Shown piece by piece: positions 1 through 8,828 of a stretch of 40,150 nt of DNA. The stretch comes from Bacteroidales bacterium. Its GTDB lineage: Bacteria; Bacteroidota; Bacteroidia; Bacteroidales; UBA10428. Positions within the stretch are counted from its first letter, which is position 1; every line of letters starts with the position of its first letter. The stretch is from assembly GCA_016929525.1 (NCBI GenBank), contig JAFGIP010000071.1:1-40150 (forward strand), in the 5' to 3' direction. The translations under genes were made by a program, and so were the position numbers. The notes below the pieces were generated by a model. It saw only the letters and a program-made list of their open reading frames with translations. It did no database searches and had not been told where the DNA came from.

Positions 1-83
1 AGGAATGGCAGAGTGGTCGAATGCGGCGGTCTTGAAAACCGTTGTACCGCAAGGTACCGGGGGTTCGAATCCCTCTTCCTCCG
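1..83 (+). tRNA. tRNA-Ser(UGA), 5' end cut by two bases
   Basis: Class II tRNA. The anticodon loop CTTGAAA (31-37) carries anticodon TGA (33-35) and is closed by GCGGT/ACCGT. A long variable arm, GTACC-GCAA-GGTAC (44-57), is typical of serine tRNA. The T arm with TTCGAAT is at 59-75, and the 3' acceptor strand TTCCTCC is at 76-82 with discriminator G83. The 5' acceptor strand should read GGAGGAA, but the window starts at its third base, so two bases lie outside. CCA is not fully encoded (CCT follows). Confidence 0.95.
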
Positions 84-88
84 CCTTC

Positions 89-136
89 GCTCGCCTTCAT
101 TCCGATGATAATCGGAATGAAGGCGAGCTTCTGTTT
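89..136 (+). terminator. Perfect 18-bp hairpin after tRNA-Ser
   Basis: The arms 89-106 and 111-128 are exact reverse complements (18 bp) around a GATA loop, followed by TTCTGTTTTA. Position directly behind the tRNA and the T-rich tail suggest a transcription terminator. The stem is longer than an ordinary terminator needs. Confidence 0.7.
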
Positions 137-290
137 TATCCCTTTCGTTTGTTAGATTGTCAATAGTTGATTCGGCGAGCTCTGCGTGTTTGTTATTAAA
201 CTATACTATCAAGATTTAAGAAAAGGAATTTAAAAGATTGAAAACATATCTTTTGACCTCAACTTCGAGCTTTAAACTTTAAACTTTGGA

Positions 291-2132
291 CTAATTAAAT
301 TGATTATCATGTAACTTCTTAAACTCACCGTTAAGTGCAAGCAACTCTTCGTAGGTTCCTTTCTCGATAATTTTCCCTTTGTGAAGGACGAATATTCTGT
401 CGACATTCCGAATGGTTGAAAGCCGGTGGGCGATAACAATACTGGTACGGTCTTTCATTAAGTTGTAGATAGCTTCCTGAACTAAGCGTTCCGATTCGGT
501 ATCGAGTGCCGAAGTGGCTTCATCTAAAATAAGTACTGGTGGGTTTTTAAGTATAGCCCTGGCTATACTTAAACGTTGGCGCTGGCCTCCCGATAATTTA
601 CTGCCACGGTCACCGATATTTGTCTGGTAACCGTTATCGGTCTGGATGATAAACTCATGTGCATTTGCAATTTTAGCTGCTCTGACCACATCTTCCTCTT
701 TTACATCTTCCATACCAAAGGCAATATTGTTGTGGATAGTATCATTAAAAAGAATAGCTTCCTGGTTCACAATTCCCAATAATCCCCTTAGATCCTTTAA
801 TTTAAGCTTTTTAACATTTATTCCGTCAAACAGTATCTCTCCTTTTTCGATATCATAAAAACGCGGTAACAGATCAACCAGCGTTGATTTTCCTGATCCG
901 GATTGTCCTACAAGTGCTATGGTCTGCCCACGTATTATTTTCAGGTTGACATCATTAAGGACATACTCTTCGTTGTATTTGAACCATACATTTTTATATT
1001 CAACCAAATTGTTAAACTTACTAACAGCAACAGGATTTTCGTTATCGCGGATTGTAACTTCGGTATCAAGCACTTTATCTATACGTTCCATTGATGCAAG
1101 TCCCTTTTGTATGTTATAAAATGCTGAGCTGAATGCTTTTGCAGGATTAATAATATTATAAAACAGTACGAGATATATCATGAACTGCTCAAAATCTAAA
1201 AGACTTTTTTGGTTGAGAATCAGCATCCCTCCATACCACATTACCATAACAATGACCATAGTGCCCATGAGCTCACTTGTTGGATGTGCCAGTGCATGCC
1301 TGCTCATTAATGAATTCATTATTCTCCTGTACTGATTGTTTTGCTTGCTTTGCTTAACCTGCATTACATTTTCGGCATTGAATGCTTTTATAACCCTTAA
1401 TCCGCTTATAGTTTCTTCAATAGTGGACAGTATTTCACCCATCTTATTCTGACCTTTAAGTGAACGTTTTTTAAGTGTTCTGCCGATAAGTCCGATTACG
1501 ATACCGGCAACGGGGAATAATATAAATACAAACAGTGTAAGTTGCCAGCTCATAAAAATCATGGCTGAAATTGTAAGAAGAATTATAACAGGATTCTTGA
1601 AGAACATGTCAAGCGATGTCATTACAGAATGTTCAACTTCTGTAACATCTCCGGTTACCCTGGCGATGATATCTCCTTTGCGTTCTTCCGAAAAAAAACC
1701 TATCGGAAGCGCGATCATGCGCTTGTACATCTTATTACGTATATCCCTAACAACGCTGTTGCGAATTAATACCATTGAATAACTTGCTGCGAAGGTAAAT
1801 CCCGTTTTAAGAAGAACCATAAAAAGAAGGAATATACCTATAAATATTAGGGCTTTAAATTCTCCGTGCTCCAAAGATAAATTTCCTATGAATGCATATA
1901 AGTTATTCATTATATCCTCCCGCGGAATATGAAAAGGAATAATAGAAATATCGATATCACGATATTCGGGGATTACAGTACCCTTGTTCAGCAGGATCCT
2001 GAGCAGCGGTATCATAGAGATAAATGAAAAGATACCGAATATGGCCCCCAGGATATTAAAAACAATGTTTATAGCGATGGTCCCTTTATAAGGAGGAAGA
2101 AATCTGCGAAATAATCGTATTGCGTCTCTCAT
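291..2132 (-). CDS. MsbA-type ABC exporter (membrane domain plus ATPase)
   Basis: A 613-residue half-transporter that would work as a homodimer in the inner membrane and export a lipid, lipopolysaccharide core or drug-like substrate by ATP hydrolysis. The N-terminal half (about residues 15-345) has the hydrophobic segments of an ABC type 1 exporter. The ATPase domain (about 375-610) has Walker A GQSGSGKS (409-416), signature LSGGQ (513-517), Walker B VLILDE (533-538) and the switch His569. Length and domain order match MsbA and related lipid exporters. It starts 3 bp after purB ends, so both are probably co-transcribed. The substrate cannot be told from sequence; MsbA-like lipid A flipping is only the most common role. 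Confidence 0.93.
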   Translation of the reverse strand: MRDAIRLFRRFLPPYKGTIAINIVFNILGAIFGIFSFISMIPLLRILLNKGTVIPEYRDIDISIIPFHIPREDIMNNLYAFIGNLSLEHGEFKALIFIGIFLLFMVLLKTGFTFAASYSMVLIRNSVVRDIRNKMYKRMIALPIGFFSEERKGDIIARVTGDVTEVEHSVMTSLDMFFKNPVIILLTISAMIFMSWQLTLFVFILFPVAGIVIGLIGRTLKKRSLKGQNKMGEILSTIEETISGLRVIKAFNAENVMQVKQSKQNNQYRRIMNSLMSRHALAHPTSELMGTMVIVMVMWYGGMLILNQKSLLDFEQFMIYLVLFYNIINPAKAFSSAFYNIQKGLASMERIDKVLDTEVTIRDNENPVAVSKFNNLVEYKNVWFKYNEEYVLNDVNLKIIRGQTIALVGQSGSGKSTLVDLLPRFYDIEKGEILFDGINVKKLKLKDLRGLLGIVNQEAILFNDTIHNNIAFGMEDVKEEDVVRAAKIANAHEFIIQTDNGYQTNIGDRGSKLSGGQRQRLSIARAILKNPPVLILDEATSALDTESERLVQEAIYNLMKDRTSIVIAHRLSTIRNVDRIFVLHKGKIIEKGTYEELLALNGEFKKLHDNQFN

Positions 2133-2135
2133 GAT

Positions 2136-3479
2136 CTATATTCCTGTGTAATTCGAAGGTGAGATCTTTTTTAACTCCTTCTTCACACTATAGTCAATAT
2201 CTAACGAGTCGATAAATGATAATATTTTTTCCTTAGTAATTTTATCATTGGTGCGTGTCAGTTTAAGCAGAGTTTCGTATGGATTTGGATATCCCTCTCT
2301 TCTCAGAATTGTCTGAATAGCCTCTGCAACAACACTCCAGTTATCTTCCAGGTCGGTATTAATTTTATCTTTGTTCAGTATGAGTTTATCAAGTCCTTTC
2401 AGCATTGAATAATATGCTATAAGACAGTGGGCGAGGGGTACTCCGATATTTCTAAGTACAGTCGAATCGGTGAGGTCGCGCTGCAGTCTGGATATCGGTA
2501 ATTTACCAGCCAGATGACCGAAAATTGAATTAGCTACCCCAAGATTACCTTCTGCATTTTCAAAATCAATAGGATTAACTTTATGCGGCATGGCAGATGA
2601 ACCTATTTCCCCTTCCTTAATTTTTTGTTTGAAATAATCCATGGAAATGTATGTCCATATATCACGACAAAGGTCTGTCAGAATTGTATTAATGCGACTT
2701 ATTGTTTGGAACGATGCAGCAAGATTATCATAATGCTCTATTTGTGTGGTCGTTTGTTGCCGTTCTAATTGAAGCACATGATTAACAAATGCGTTACCGA
2801 ATTCATTCCAGTCCATATCGGGATATGTGACTACATGGGCATTGAAATTTCCGGTAGCTCCTCCAAATTTAGCAGAAACAGGAAGCTGTTTCAGTTGACC
2901 CAGTTGTGTCTGAATTCTTTCAAGGAATACTCTTAATTCTTTACCTACCCTGGTTGGAGAAGCCGGCTGGCCATGAGTTCGGGCGAGCATAGGCACATTT
3001 TCCCATTCCTCGCTTAACTCCAATAATTTTGAAGTGACTTTTTCGAGAAGCGGATAATAAACTTCTTCCAGACTCTCTTTGTAAGACAGTGGTACAGCTG
3101 TATTATTGATATCCTGTGATGTTAATCCGAAATGGATATATTCTTTATATGCTGACAGATTCAATGCATCGAACCTTTTTTTAATATAATATTCAACAGC
3201 TTTTACATCGTGATTGGTAGTCTTTTCAATTTCTTTTATCTCCTGTGCATTTTCAGGAGTAAAATCAAGATAAATGTGCCTTAAATTTTCAATTCCTTCT
3301 TTTTCAATACTTTGAAGTTGTGGAATATTGAAACGATACAGTGCGATAAAATATTCAATTTCAACTCTCAGACGATATTTCATTAATCCGAATTCTGAGA
3401 AATAGGGTGACAGCTTTTCAATTTTAGTTCTGTATCTGCCATCGACAGGCGATACTGCGGTAAGCTTATTCAAATCCAT
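2136..3479 (-). CDS. purB: Adenylosuccinate lyase
   Basis: Cytosolic purine enzyme that removes fumarate from SAICAR and from adenylosuccinate. The 447 residues match the E. coli-type PurB in length. Seen directly: the catalytic His in ARTHGQPA (His169) and the fumarase/aspartase superfamily signature GSSAMPHKVNP (293-303), whose flexible loop carries the catalytic Ser. I chose the ATG at 3479 (MDLNKL) over an in-frame TTG two codons upstream. A TAnnTTTG promoter element on the same strand (3497-3504) lies just upstream. It is the first gene of a two-gene operon with the ABC exporter. Confidence 0.96.
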   Translation of the reverse strand: MDLNKLTAVSPVDGRYRTKIEKLSPYFSEFGLMKYRLRVEIEYFIALYRFNIPQLQSIEKEGIENLRHIYLDFTPENAQEIKEIEKTTNHDVKAVEYYIKKRFDALNLSAYKEYIHFGLTSQDINNTAVPLSYKESLEEVYYPLLEKVTSKLLELSEEWENVPMLARTHGQPASPTRVGKELRVFLERIQTQLGQLKQLPVSAKFGGATGNFNAHVVTYPDMDWNEFGNAFVNHVLQLERQQTTTQIEHYDNLAASFQTISRINTILTDLCRDIWTYISMDYFKQKIKEGEIGSSAMPHKVNPIDFENAEGNLGVANSIFGHLAGKLPISRLQRDLTDSTVLRNIGVPLAHCLIAYYSMLKGLDKLILNKDKINTDLEDNWSVVAEAIQTILRREGYPNPYETLLKLTRTNDKITKEKILSFIDSLDIDYSVKKELKKISPSNYTGI

Positions 3480-3496
3480 AATCAATCATTAAAGCC

Positions 3497-3504
3497 CAAA
3501 GTTA
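3497..3504 (-). promoter_or_regulatory. Putative -7 element of the purB promoter
   Basis: The minus strand reads TAACTTTG, an exact match to the Bacteroidota -7 consensus TAnnTTTG, 18 bases upstream of the purB ATG. No clear TTTG (-33) is seen at the usual distance, so this is a partial match and would give a very short leader. Confidence 0.45.
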
Positions 3505-3652
3505 GAAAAAATCATTTTGTATTTATCTCTATAATACACAATAAGCAGAATATCCGGTTATTTCGCAGATATAAAGACATTATATCTGATTTGTATCGTT
3601 GTTATAATATTTGATGCAAACTTTTTATTTGCGAATTATTGAGCAATCCTTA

Positions 3653-3671
3653 ATTTCGTTGTACACGAAAT
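3653..3671 (+). promoter_or_regulatory. Inverted repeat upstream of nfeD
   Basis: ATTTCGT-TGTAC-ACGAAAT: 7-bp perfect arms around a 5-base centre, ending 9 bases before the nfeD ATG. It could be an operator or a small hairpin over the translation start region. No recognised regulator motif is matched. Confidence 0.35.
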
Positions 3672-3680
3672 ATAGCATAT

Positions 3681-5144
3681 ATGAAAATAAAACAATTACA
3701 ATTTATGTCAAAGGTATTGGGTCTGATCCTTTGCGTACAAGTCTTTACAGCTGCCTCAGTTAAAAATGATTCCCTTGATAGTATACAAGTTGATAAAATT
3801 CAGTATCCGGAGGTTGTATCTAAAGATGGTAAGCTTGTTTATATATTCGAAATACGAAAAGAAATAGCAAAACCGGTCTGGAGAATTACGCAGGAAGCTT
3901 TTGCAGAAGCATATCAGCTTAAAGCCGATTATATTTTAATTCATCTGAACACTTATGGAGGCAGGGTAGATATTGCCGATTCAATAAGAACAAAAATTCT
4001 TAACTCTGCAATTCCGGTTATGGTATTTATCGACAATCAGGCCATATCAGCCGGGGCATTAATTTCAATAGCAGCCGATAGTATCTATATGCGCACCGGT
4101 GGCAGTATTGGTGCTGCAACTGTTGTAAGTCAGTCGGGGGAAGTAGTTCCGGATAAATATCAGTCGTTCATGCGATCAACTATGCGTGCTACTGCTGAGG
4201 CACACGGGAAAGATACTATAATCCAGGGTAACGATACTATTTATAAATGGCATCGCGATCCGCATATTGCAGAAGCAATGGTCGATCCGAGGATCGTTGT
4301 TGAAGGGATAGTCGATTCCGGAAAAGTTCTTACACTTACTGCCGAAGAGGCAATCCAGGTTGGATATTGCGAAGGAAAAGTACAGAATATCAAAGAGTTG
4401 CTGAATAAAGCCGGGTTAAGTGAATACGAAACAAAACGATATAACCTCAGAGGGGTCGATAAGTTAATTGTTATATTACTAAACCCCGTTTTACAGAGTA
4501 TCCTTATACTGCTAATTATAGGGGGTATTTATTTCGAACTGCAAACACCCGGTGTTGGATTTCCGCTTGGAATTGCAGTTCTCGGGGCATTACTTTATTT
4601 TGCACCACTTTATATTGAAGGACTTGCCCAGAACTGGGAGATAATTGCATTCATTGTCGGATTAATATTGCTTGCGGTTGAGATATTCGTTATCCCCGGA
4701 TTTGGCGTTGCCGGGATATCGGGTATTATTCTGATTCTGATTAGTCTTACACTCAGTGTTATCGATAACGTTGTTTTTGAGTACGAAGGTCTGGCAGCTT
4801 TTACTATTGTTGCAAAGGTTTTTATCAGGATTATTCTGACGGTTTTCATTTCACTCTTTCTTGCCATCTGGATAAGCAGAAAGATTGGTACTTCTGCACT
4901 TTTTAAGGGAATTTCCCTTGCGGCCTCTCAGGAAAAGTCTGAAGGTTATGTAAGTATTGATGTTCATCAGAAAGATATGATTGGTAAATCAGGTACTGCG
5001 TATACTGTGCTTAGGCCATCAGGGAAAGTTAAGGTTGAAGGAGAATTGTTTGATGCCATATCGGAAATTGGTTTTATTGATAAAGGTTCCGACATTAAAG
5101 TTATCCGGGATGAAGCAGGTCAGTTGTATGTAATAAAAGTATAG
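3681..5144 (+). CDS. NfeD family membrane protein with ClpP-class serine protease domain
   Basis: Long NfeD protein (487 residues) that joins a periplasmic ClpP-like serine protease domain to a membrane domain and a C-terminal soluble OB-fold domain. The family is linked to membrane protein quality control, often with stomatin partners. Seen: N-terminal signal segment (1-25); protease core about 50-235 with the NTYGG oxyanion strand (90-94) and AISAGA containing the likely nucleophile Ser123; Lys159 is a possible catalytic Lys by analogy with the Ser/Lys dyad of the archaeal homologue. Hydrophobic helices occupy about 265-400 and the NfeDC-like domain about 425-487. No stomatin gene lies in the window. 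mltG follows after 34 bp. Confidence 0.88.
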   Translation: MKIKQLQFMSKVLGLILCVQVFTAASVKNDSLDSIQVDKIQYPEVVSKDGKLVYIFEIRKEIAKPVWRITQEAFAEAYQLKADYILIHLNTYGGRVDIADSIRTKILNSAIPVMVFIDNQAISAGALISIAADSIYMRTGGSIGAATVVSQSGEVVPDKYQSFMRSTMRATAEAHGKDTIIQGNDTIYKWHRDPHIAEAMVDPRIVVEGIVDSGKVLTLTAEEAIQVGYCEGKVQNIKELLNKAGLSEYETKRYNLRGVDKLIVILLNPVLQSILILLIIGGIYFELQTPGVGFPLGIAVLGALLYFAPLYIEGLAQNWEIIAFIVGLILLAVEIFVIPGFGVAGISGIILILISLTLSVIDNVVFEYEGLAAFTIVAKVFIRIILTVFISLFLAIWISRKIGTSALFKGISLAASQEKSEGYVSIDVHQKDMIGKSGTAYTVLRPSGKVKVEGELFDAISEIGFIDKGSDIKVIRDEAGQLYVIKV

Positions 5145-5178
5145 TTTAGGGTGTTATTAAACATAAACCGTTTATGCC

Positions 5179-6225
5179 ATGAAAGCACAGATATGGATTA
5201 AAAGGGTATTGTATGTTTTACTTGTGGTAATTGTTTTGGCTGGGATTAAAGCTTACAGCCTTTATAGCAGGGCATTTTCAGCCAATATAATTCTAAAGGA
5301 CAAACACGATCCGTATTTGTATATTCCTACAGGCACCTCGTATGAAGAAGTTCTTGAAATTTTATCAAAGAGCGGTAAGATAAGAAATATAGATGCCCTG
5401 AAGTGGGTTGCTCAAAAAAAGAATTATCCGAATCATGTAAAACCTGGCAGATATAAGCTTAAGAACCGTATGAGCAATAATGAACTCATTAATATGCTGC
5501 GCTCAGGAAGCCAGGAACCGGTGATGCTTACCTTTAATAATATAAGGACTCCCGATCAGTTGTCAGAAAGAATTGCAGAACAGTTGGAATTTAGTTCAGA
5601 TTCACTGCTCAAAGTTTTAATATCTGAGGCAGTACATAAAAAATATAATTTCAGTCAGCATACGTTCAGATGCATGTTTATTCCAAATACATATGAATTC
5701 TACTGGAATACTTCCCCTGAGAACTTTGTTGAAAGAATGTATAATGAATACAATGAATTCTGGACTAAAAAAAGAGTAAGGAAGTCGGAGCAAATAGGAT
5801 TATCAAAAGAGGAGGTTATAATACTTGCATCGATTGTGGATCAGGAAACAATAAAAGATGATGAAAAAGAAATTATTGCAGGAGTCTATATGAACAGGTT
5901 ACAAAAGAATATTCGTCTTCATGCCGATCCGACTGTAATATATGCCGTTGGCGATTTTTCAATTAAGAGGGTACTCAGAAAGCATTATAATATTGACTCT
6001 CCTTATAATACCTATAAACATGGAGGGCTGCCTCCGGGCCCGATATGTCTTCCGGAGATATCTTCTATTGATGCTGTTTTAAATTACAGGGAGCATTCAT
6101 ATTTATATTTCTGCGCCAAACCCGATTTTTCAGGCTATCATAATTTTGCAAAAACACTGGAAGAACACAACCGGAATGCAAAACTATACAGGAGAGAACT
6201 AAACAGACGACGTATTTATAATTAA
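5179..6225 (+). CDS. mltG: Endolytic peptidoglycan transglycosylase MltG (YceG-like)
   Basis: Inner-membrane lytic transglycosylase that cuts nascent glycan strands and is thought to set their length. It has 348 residues, close to E. coli MltG (about 340). One transmembrane helix (about 8-28) is followed by a LysM-like part (about 45-110) and the catalytic YceG domain. The family motif ASIVDQET (217-224) contains the conserved Glu (Glu223), and HADPTVIYAVG (248-258) and GGLPPGPI follow as in the family. Asp replaces the first Glu of the common ASIVEKET form. Probably in an operon with nfeD upstream. Confidence 0.93.
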   Translation: MKAQIWIKRVLYVLLVVIVLAGIKAYSLYSRAFSANIILKDKHDPYLYIPTGTSYEEVLEILSKSGKIRNIDALKWVAQKKNYPNHVKPGRYKLKNRMSNNELINMLRSGSQEPVMLTFNNIRTPDQLSERIAEQLEFSSDSLLKVLISEAVHKKYNFSQHTFRCMFIPNTYEFYWNTSPENFVERMYNEYNEFWTKKRVRKSEQIGLSKEEVIILASIVDQETIKDDEKEIIAGVYMNRLQKNIRLHADPTVIYAVGDFSIKRVLRKHYNIDSPYNTYKHGGLPPGPICLPEISSIDAVLNYREHSYLYFCAKPDFSGYHNFAKTLEEHNRNAKLYRRELNRRRIYN

Positions 6226-6301
6226 ATTGTCGATAACATTTTATATTTAATAATGAATAAGTCTTATTCGCGCTTTATTTTTATTTCAAATCTGAAACAG
6301 G

Positions 6302-7708
6302 ATGGATAAAATAAAGTTTGGGACAGATGGATGGAGGGGTATAATTGCTAAAGATTTCACCCTTTCAAATGTGGCAATGGTAGCGTATGCACTTGCACGA
6401 TGGCTTACAGGTAAATTTAAAGATCCGTGTGCTGTTATTGGTTATGATACCAGGTTTGGAGGGGAAATGTTTACCGAAGCAGTAGCAAAAATTCTGGCCT
6501 CGAAAAATATCAGGGTATATATTTCTGAGAGTTACGTTTCAACACCAATGGTTTCATTAGGAGTTGTTAAACTGAAGGCTAAATGCGGTGTGATGATTAC
6601 AGCAAGTCATAATCCTGCCGAGTTTAACGGAATTAAATTAAAAGGTGAACATGGTGGTCCTATGTTTATTAATGACCTTAGGGATATTGAAAACCTTATC
6701 ACTACCGATTATGAGTTTGACCTTGAAATGCTGAACTGGAATTATTTGGTTGAACAGGGTTTAATTCAGTATATAAATCTTGAGTCGATCTATTTGAAAA
6801 ATATTCATGATCATTTTGATATTGATCAGATTAACAATTCAGGACTTCGCCTGGCTTTTGATGCAATGTATGGGAGTTCTCAGAATATTTTTAAAAAGTT
6901 ACTACCTGATGTGGTGCTGTTTCATTGTGATGTCAACCCGACATTTCATGGCATACCGCCGGAACCTCTTCCTAAGAATCTGCATGAAATTGAGGAATAT
7001 ATTTTTCAGAAAAAAAACATTGATTGCACACTCGCAGTCGACGGAGATGGCGACAGGCTGGTATTATTCGATGAAAAAGGTAACTATCTGGACAGCCATC
7101 AGGTTTTCCTTCTGGTTATTTATTACCTGGCACATTATGAAAATATTAACGGTGTTGTAGTTGCAGGAGTTTCTTCAACGGGGAAAATAGAAACACTTTG
7201 TTCAAAATATAATCTTAAGGTAACCCGTACACCAATTGGTTTCAAAGAGATTTCACGTATTATGATAACTGAGAATGTACTGGCAGGAGGTGAAGAGTCT
7301 GGAGGTATAACAATTGGCAATTATATTCCCGAGAGAGATGGTATCTGGGTTGGGCTCTCTATATGGCAATGGCTTGCAAAGTCAGGGAAAAAATTGAGCG
7401 AACTTTTACAGGAGGTACGGGAAATTACCGGTGAGTTTGCTTATGAAAGAATTGATCTGGAGATAAATAAGAATCTTAGAAATAAAATCCTGGAGCATTG
7501 TAAAAACAATGTATTCGATCATTTTGGGACTTTTCAGGTGAAAAACATACAGACTATCGATGGTTACAAATTTTTCTTCGACAATGAAAGGTGGGTTCTT
7601 ATCAGGGCTTCAGGCACAGAGCCGTTACTCAGAATATATATTGAAGCGGAAAATCAGTCGGTTGTTACAGATATAGCCAGTTCTGTAATTGGAACTCTTA
7701 AACTGTAA
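6302..7708 (+). CDS. Phosphohexomutase (phosphoglucomutase/phosphomannomutase family)
   Basis: 468-residue alpha-D-phosphohexomutase, cytosolic, interconverting 1- and 6-phosphate sugars for cell-wall or polysaccharide precursors. All four family motifs are present: the phosphoserine loop TASHNP (Ser102), the metal loop DGDGDR (247-252), the sugar loop GGEESGG (329-335) and the phosphate-binding RASGTEP (435-441). The sugar loop GEESGG is common to several subfamilies, so phosphoglucosamine mutase (GlmM), PgcA-like or ManB cannot be separated here. It lies 76 bp after mltG and meets murB tail to tail. Start is the ATG at 6302; no other good start lies nearby. Confidence 0.9.
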   Translation: MDKIKFGTDGWRGIIAKDFTLSNVAMVAYALARWLTGKFKDPCAVIGYDTRFGGEMFTEAVAKILASKNIRVYISESYVSTPMVSLGVVKLKAKCGVMITASHNPAEFNGIKLKGEHGGPMFINDLRDIENLITTDYEFDLEMLNWNYLVEQGLIQYINLESIYLKNIHDHFDIDQINNSGLRLAFDAMYGSSQNIFKKLLPDVVLFHCDVNPTFHGIPPEPLPKNLHEIEEYIFQKKNIDCTLAVDGDGDRLVLFDEKGNYLDSHQVFLLVIYYLAHYENINGVVVAGVSSTGKIETLCSKYNLKVTRTPIGFKEISRIMITENVLAGGEESGGITIGNYIPERDGIWVGLSIWQWLAKSGKKLSELLQEVREITGEFAYERIDLEINKNLRNKILEHCKNNVFDHFGTFQVKNIQTIDGYKFFFDNERWVLIRASGTEPLLRIYIEAENQSVVTDIASSVIGTLKL

Positions 7709-7733
7709 CAGATCAGAAGTTAAATTCTTTCTC

Positions 7734-8750
7734 TCAGACAATATTTACTTCAGGCTCAAGCGTTATTTTAAATTTGTCTGATACCCGTTTTTTTATGTAA
7801 TGTGCCAGTTCAATTACTTCTTTACCAGTCGCATTTCCAAGATTTATTAACACCAGGGGTTGTTTTTCATGTGTTCCGACATTTCCTTTCTTAATTCCTT
7901 TGCATCCGCATTTATCAATTAACCATGCAGCTGATAACTTGGCAGTGTTTTTATCTATCGGGTAGACAGGGATATCAACATATTCCTTTTTTAATATATC
8001 AGCTGTTTTGTTAGTTACTATCGGATTTTTAAAGAAGCTACCTGCATTACCCGTGATATTAACATCCGGAAGCTTTTCATATCTTATCTTATTTATTACT
8101 TCTCCCAGGGTCTTGATATTTATATCCTGATATTTTTTTAATTCCAGTTCAACGCTACCATAGTCAAATATCAGTTTATGAGGGGGTTTCGATAACCGGA
8201 AGGTAACATATGTGATAAAGAAATCATTTTTAAGTTTTTGTTTGAATATACTGGTTCTGTATCCGAATTCACATTCATTTACAGAAAATATGTATTTTTT
8301 CCCATCGGACAGATTAACACCTTCTACTGTCTCTATCAGATTTTTAACTTCTGCACCATAAGCGCCGATATTCTGAACCGGGGCTGCACCAACATTACCT
8401 GGTATTTTAGTTAGATTCTCGAGTCCTCCCCAATTATTATTCAGACAATACCCAACAAACTCATCCCAGTTTTCACCGCTACCCGCTTTGATCAACACTG
8501 AAATTTCATCTTCTCCCAGCAATTCAACGCTACTGACTGAGGAATGCAAAATAATTCCATTGAAGTCTTTTGTAAAAAGAATATTACTTCCACCTCCAAG
8601 AATCAGATGAGACTTTTCTTTGAATATATCGGAACTGACTATCTCAACAATCTGCTCAGGTTTGCTAACATCAGCAAAAAGATCTGTTTTTACATCAATG
8701 CCAAATGTATTATGAAGTTTAAGACTATAATTATGTTTAATTTCTAACAT
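7734..8750 (-). CDS. murB: UDP-N-acetylenolpyruvoylglucosamine reductase
   Basis: Flavoenzyme of peptidoglycan synthesis that reduces UDP-GlcNAc-enolpyruvate to UDP-MurNAc with NADPH. The 338 residues match the long, type I (E. coli-like) MurB. Seen: FAD-binding LGGGSNILF (51-59) and IPGNVGAAPVQNIGAYGAEV (117-136), catalytic Arg in GYRTS (Arg165), proton-donor Ser in GNAGSFFKNP (Ser238), and the C-terminal LEPEV carrying the catalytic Glu. The type I Tyr-loop region is present. Transcribed divergently from the glycosyltransferase; a TAnnTTTG element sits at 8767-8774. Confidence 0.97.
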   Translation of the reverse strand: MLEIKHNYSLKLHNTFGIDVKTDLFADVSKPEQIVEIVSSDIFKEKSHLILGGGSNILFTKDFNGIILHSSVSSVELLGEDEISVLIKAGSGENWDEFVGYCLNNNWGGLENLTKIPGNVGAAPVQNIGAYGAEVKNLIETVEGVNLSDGKKYIFSVNECEFGYRTSIFKQKLKNDFFITYVTFRLSKPPHKLIFDYGSVELELKKYQDINIKTLGEVINKIRYEKLPDVNITGNAGSFFKNPIVTNKTADILKKEYVDIPVYPIDKNTAKLSAAWLIDKCGCKGIKKGNVGTHEKQPLVLINLGNATGKEVIELAHYIKKRVSDKFKITLEPEVNIV

Positions 8751-8766
8751 GCTTTATCAAATGTCG

Positions 8767-8785
8767 CAAATATACAATAGTTTTG
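8767..8785. promoter_or_regulatory. Back-to-back -7 elements for murB and glycosyltransferase
   Basis: The minus strand has TATATTTG at 8774-8767 (toward murB) and the plus strand has TAGTTTTG at 8778-8785 (toward the glycosyltransferase). Both match TAnnTTTG and they are 3 bases apart, so two RNA polymerases could not easily sit here together. Neither has a clear -33 TTTG. Confidence 0.4.
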
Positions 8786-8828
8786 TGGCTTGAATTTAAT
8801 TGACTTTTTTTGCAAAAAATCTTTCGCA

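Noticed and set aside
271-288. Tandem TTTAAAC repeat as a regulatory or CRISPR-like element
   Set aside because: Only about two and a half short copies in AT-rich DNA; too little to call.
3480-3485. purB start at TTG 3485
   Set aside because: The ATG two codons later gives the usual family N terminus.
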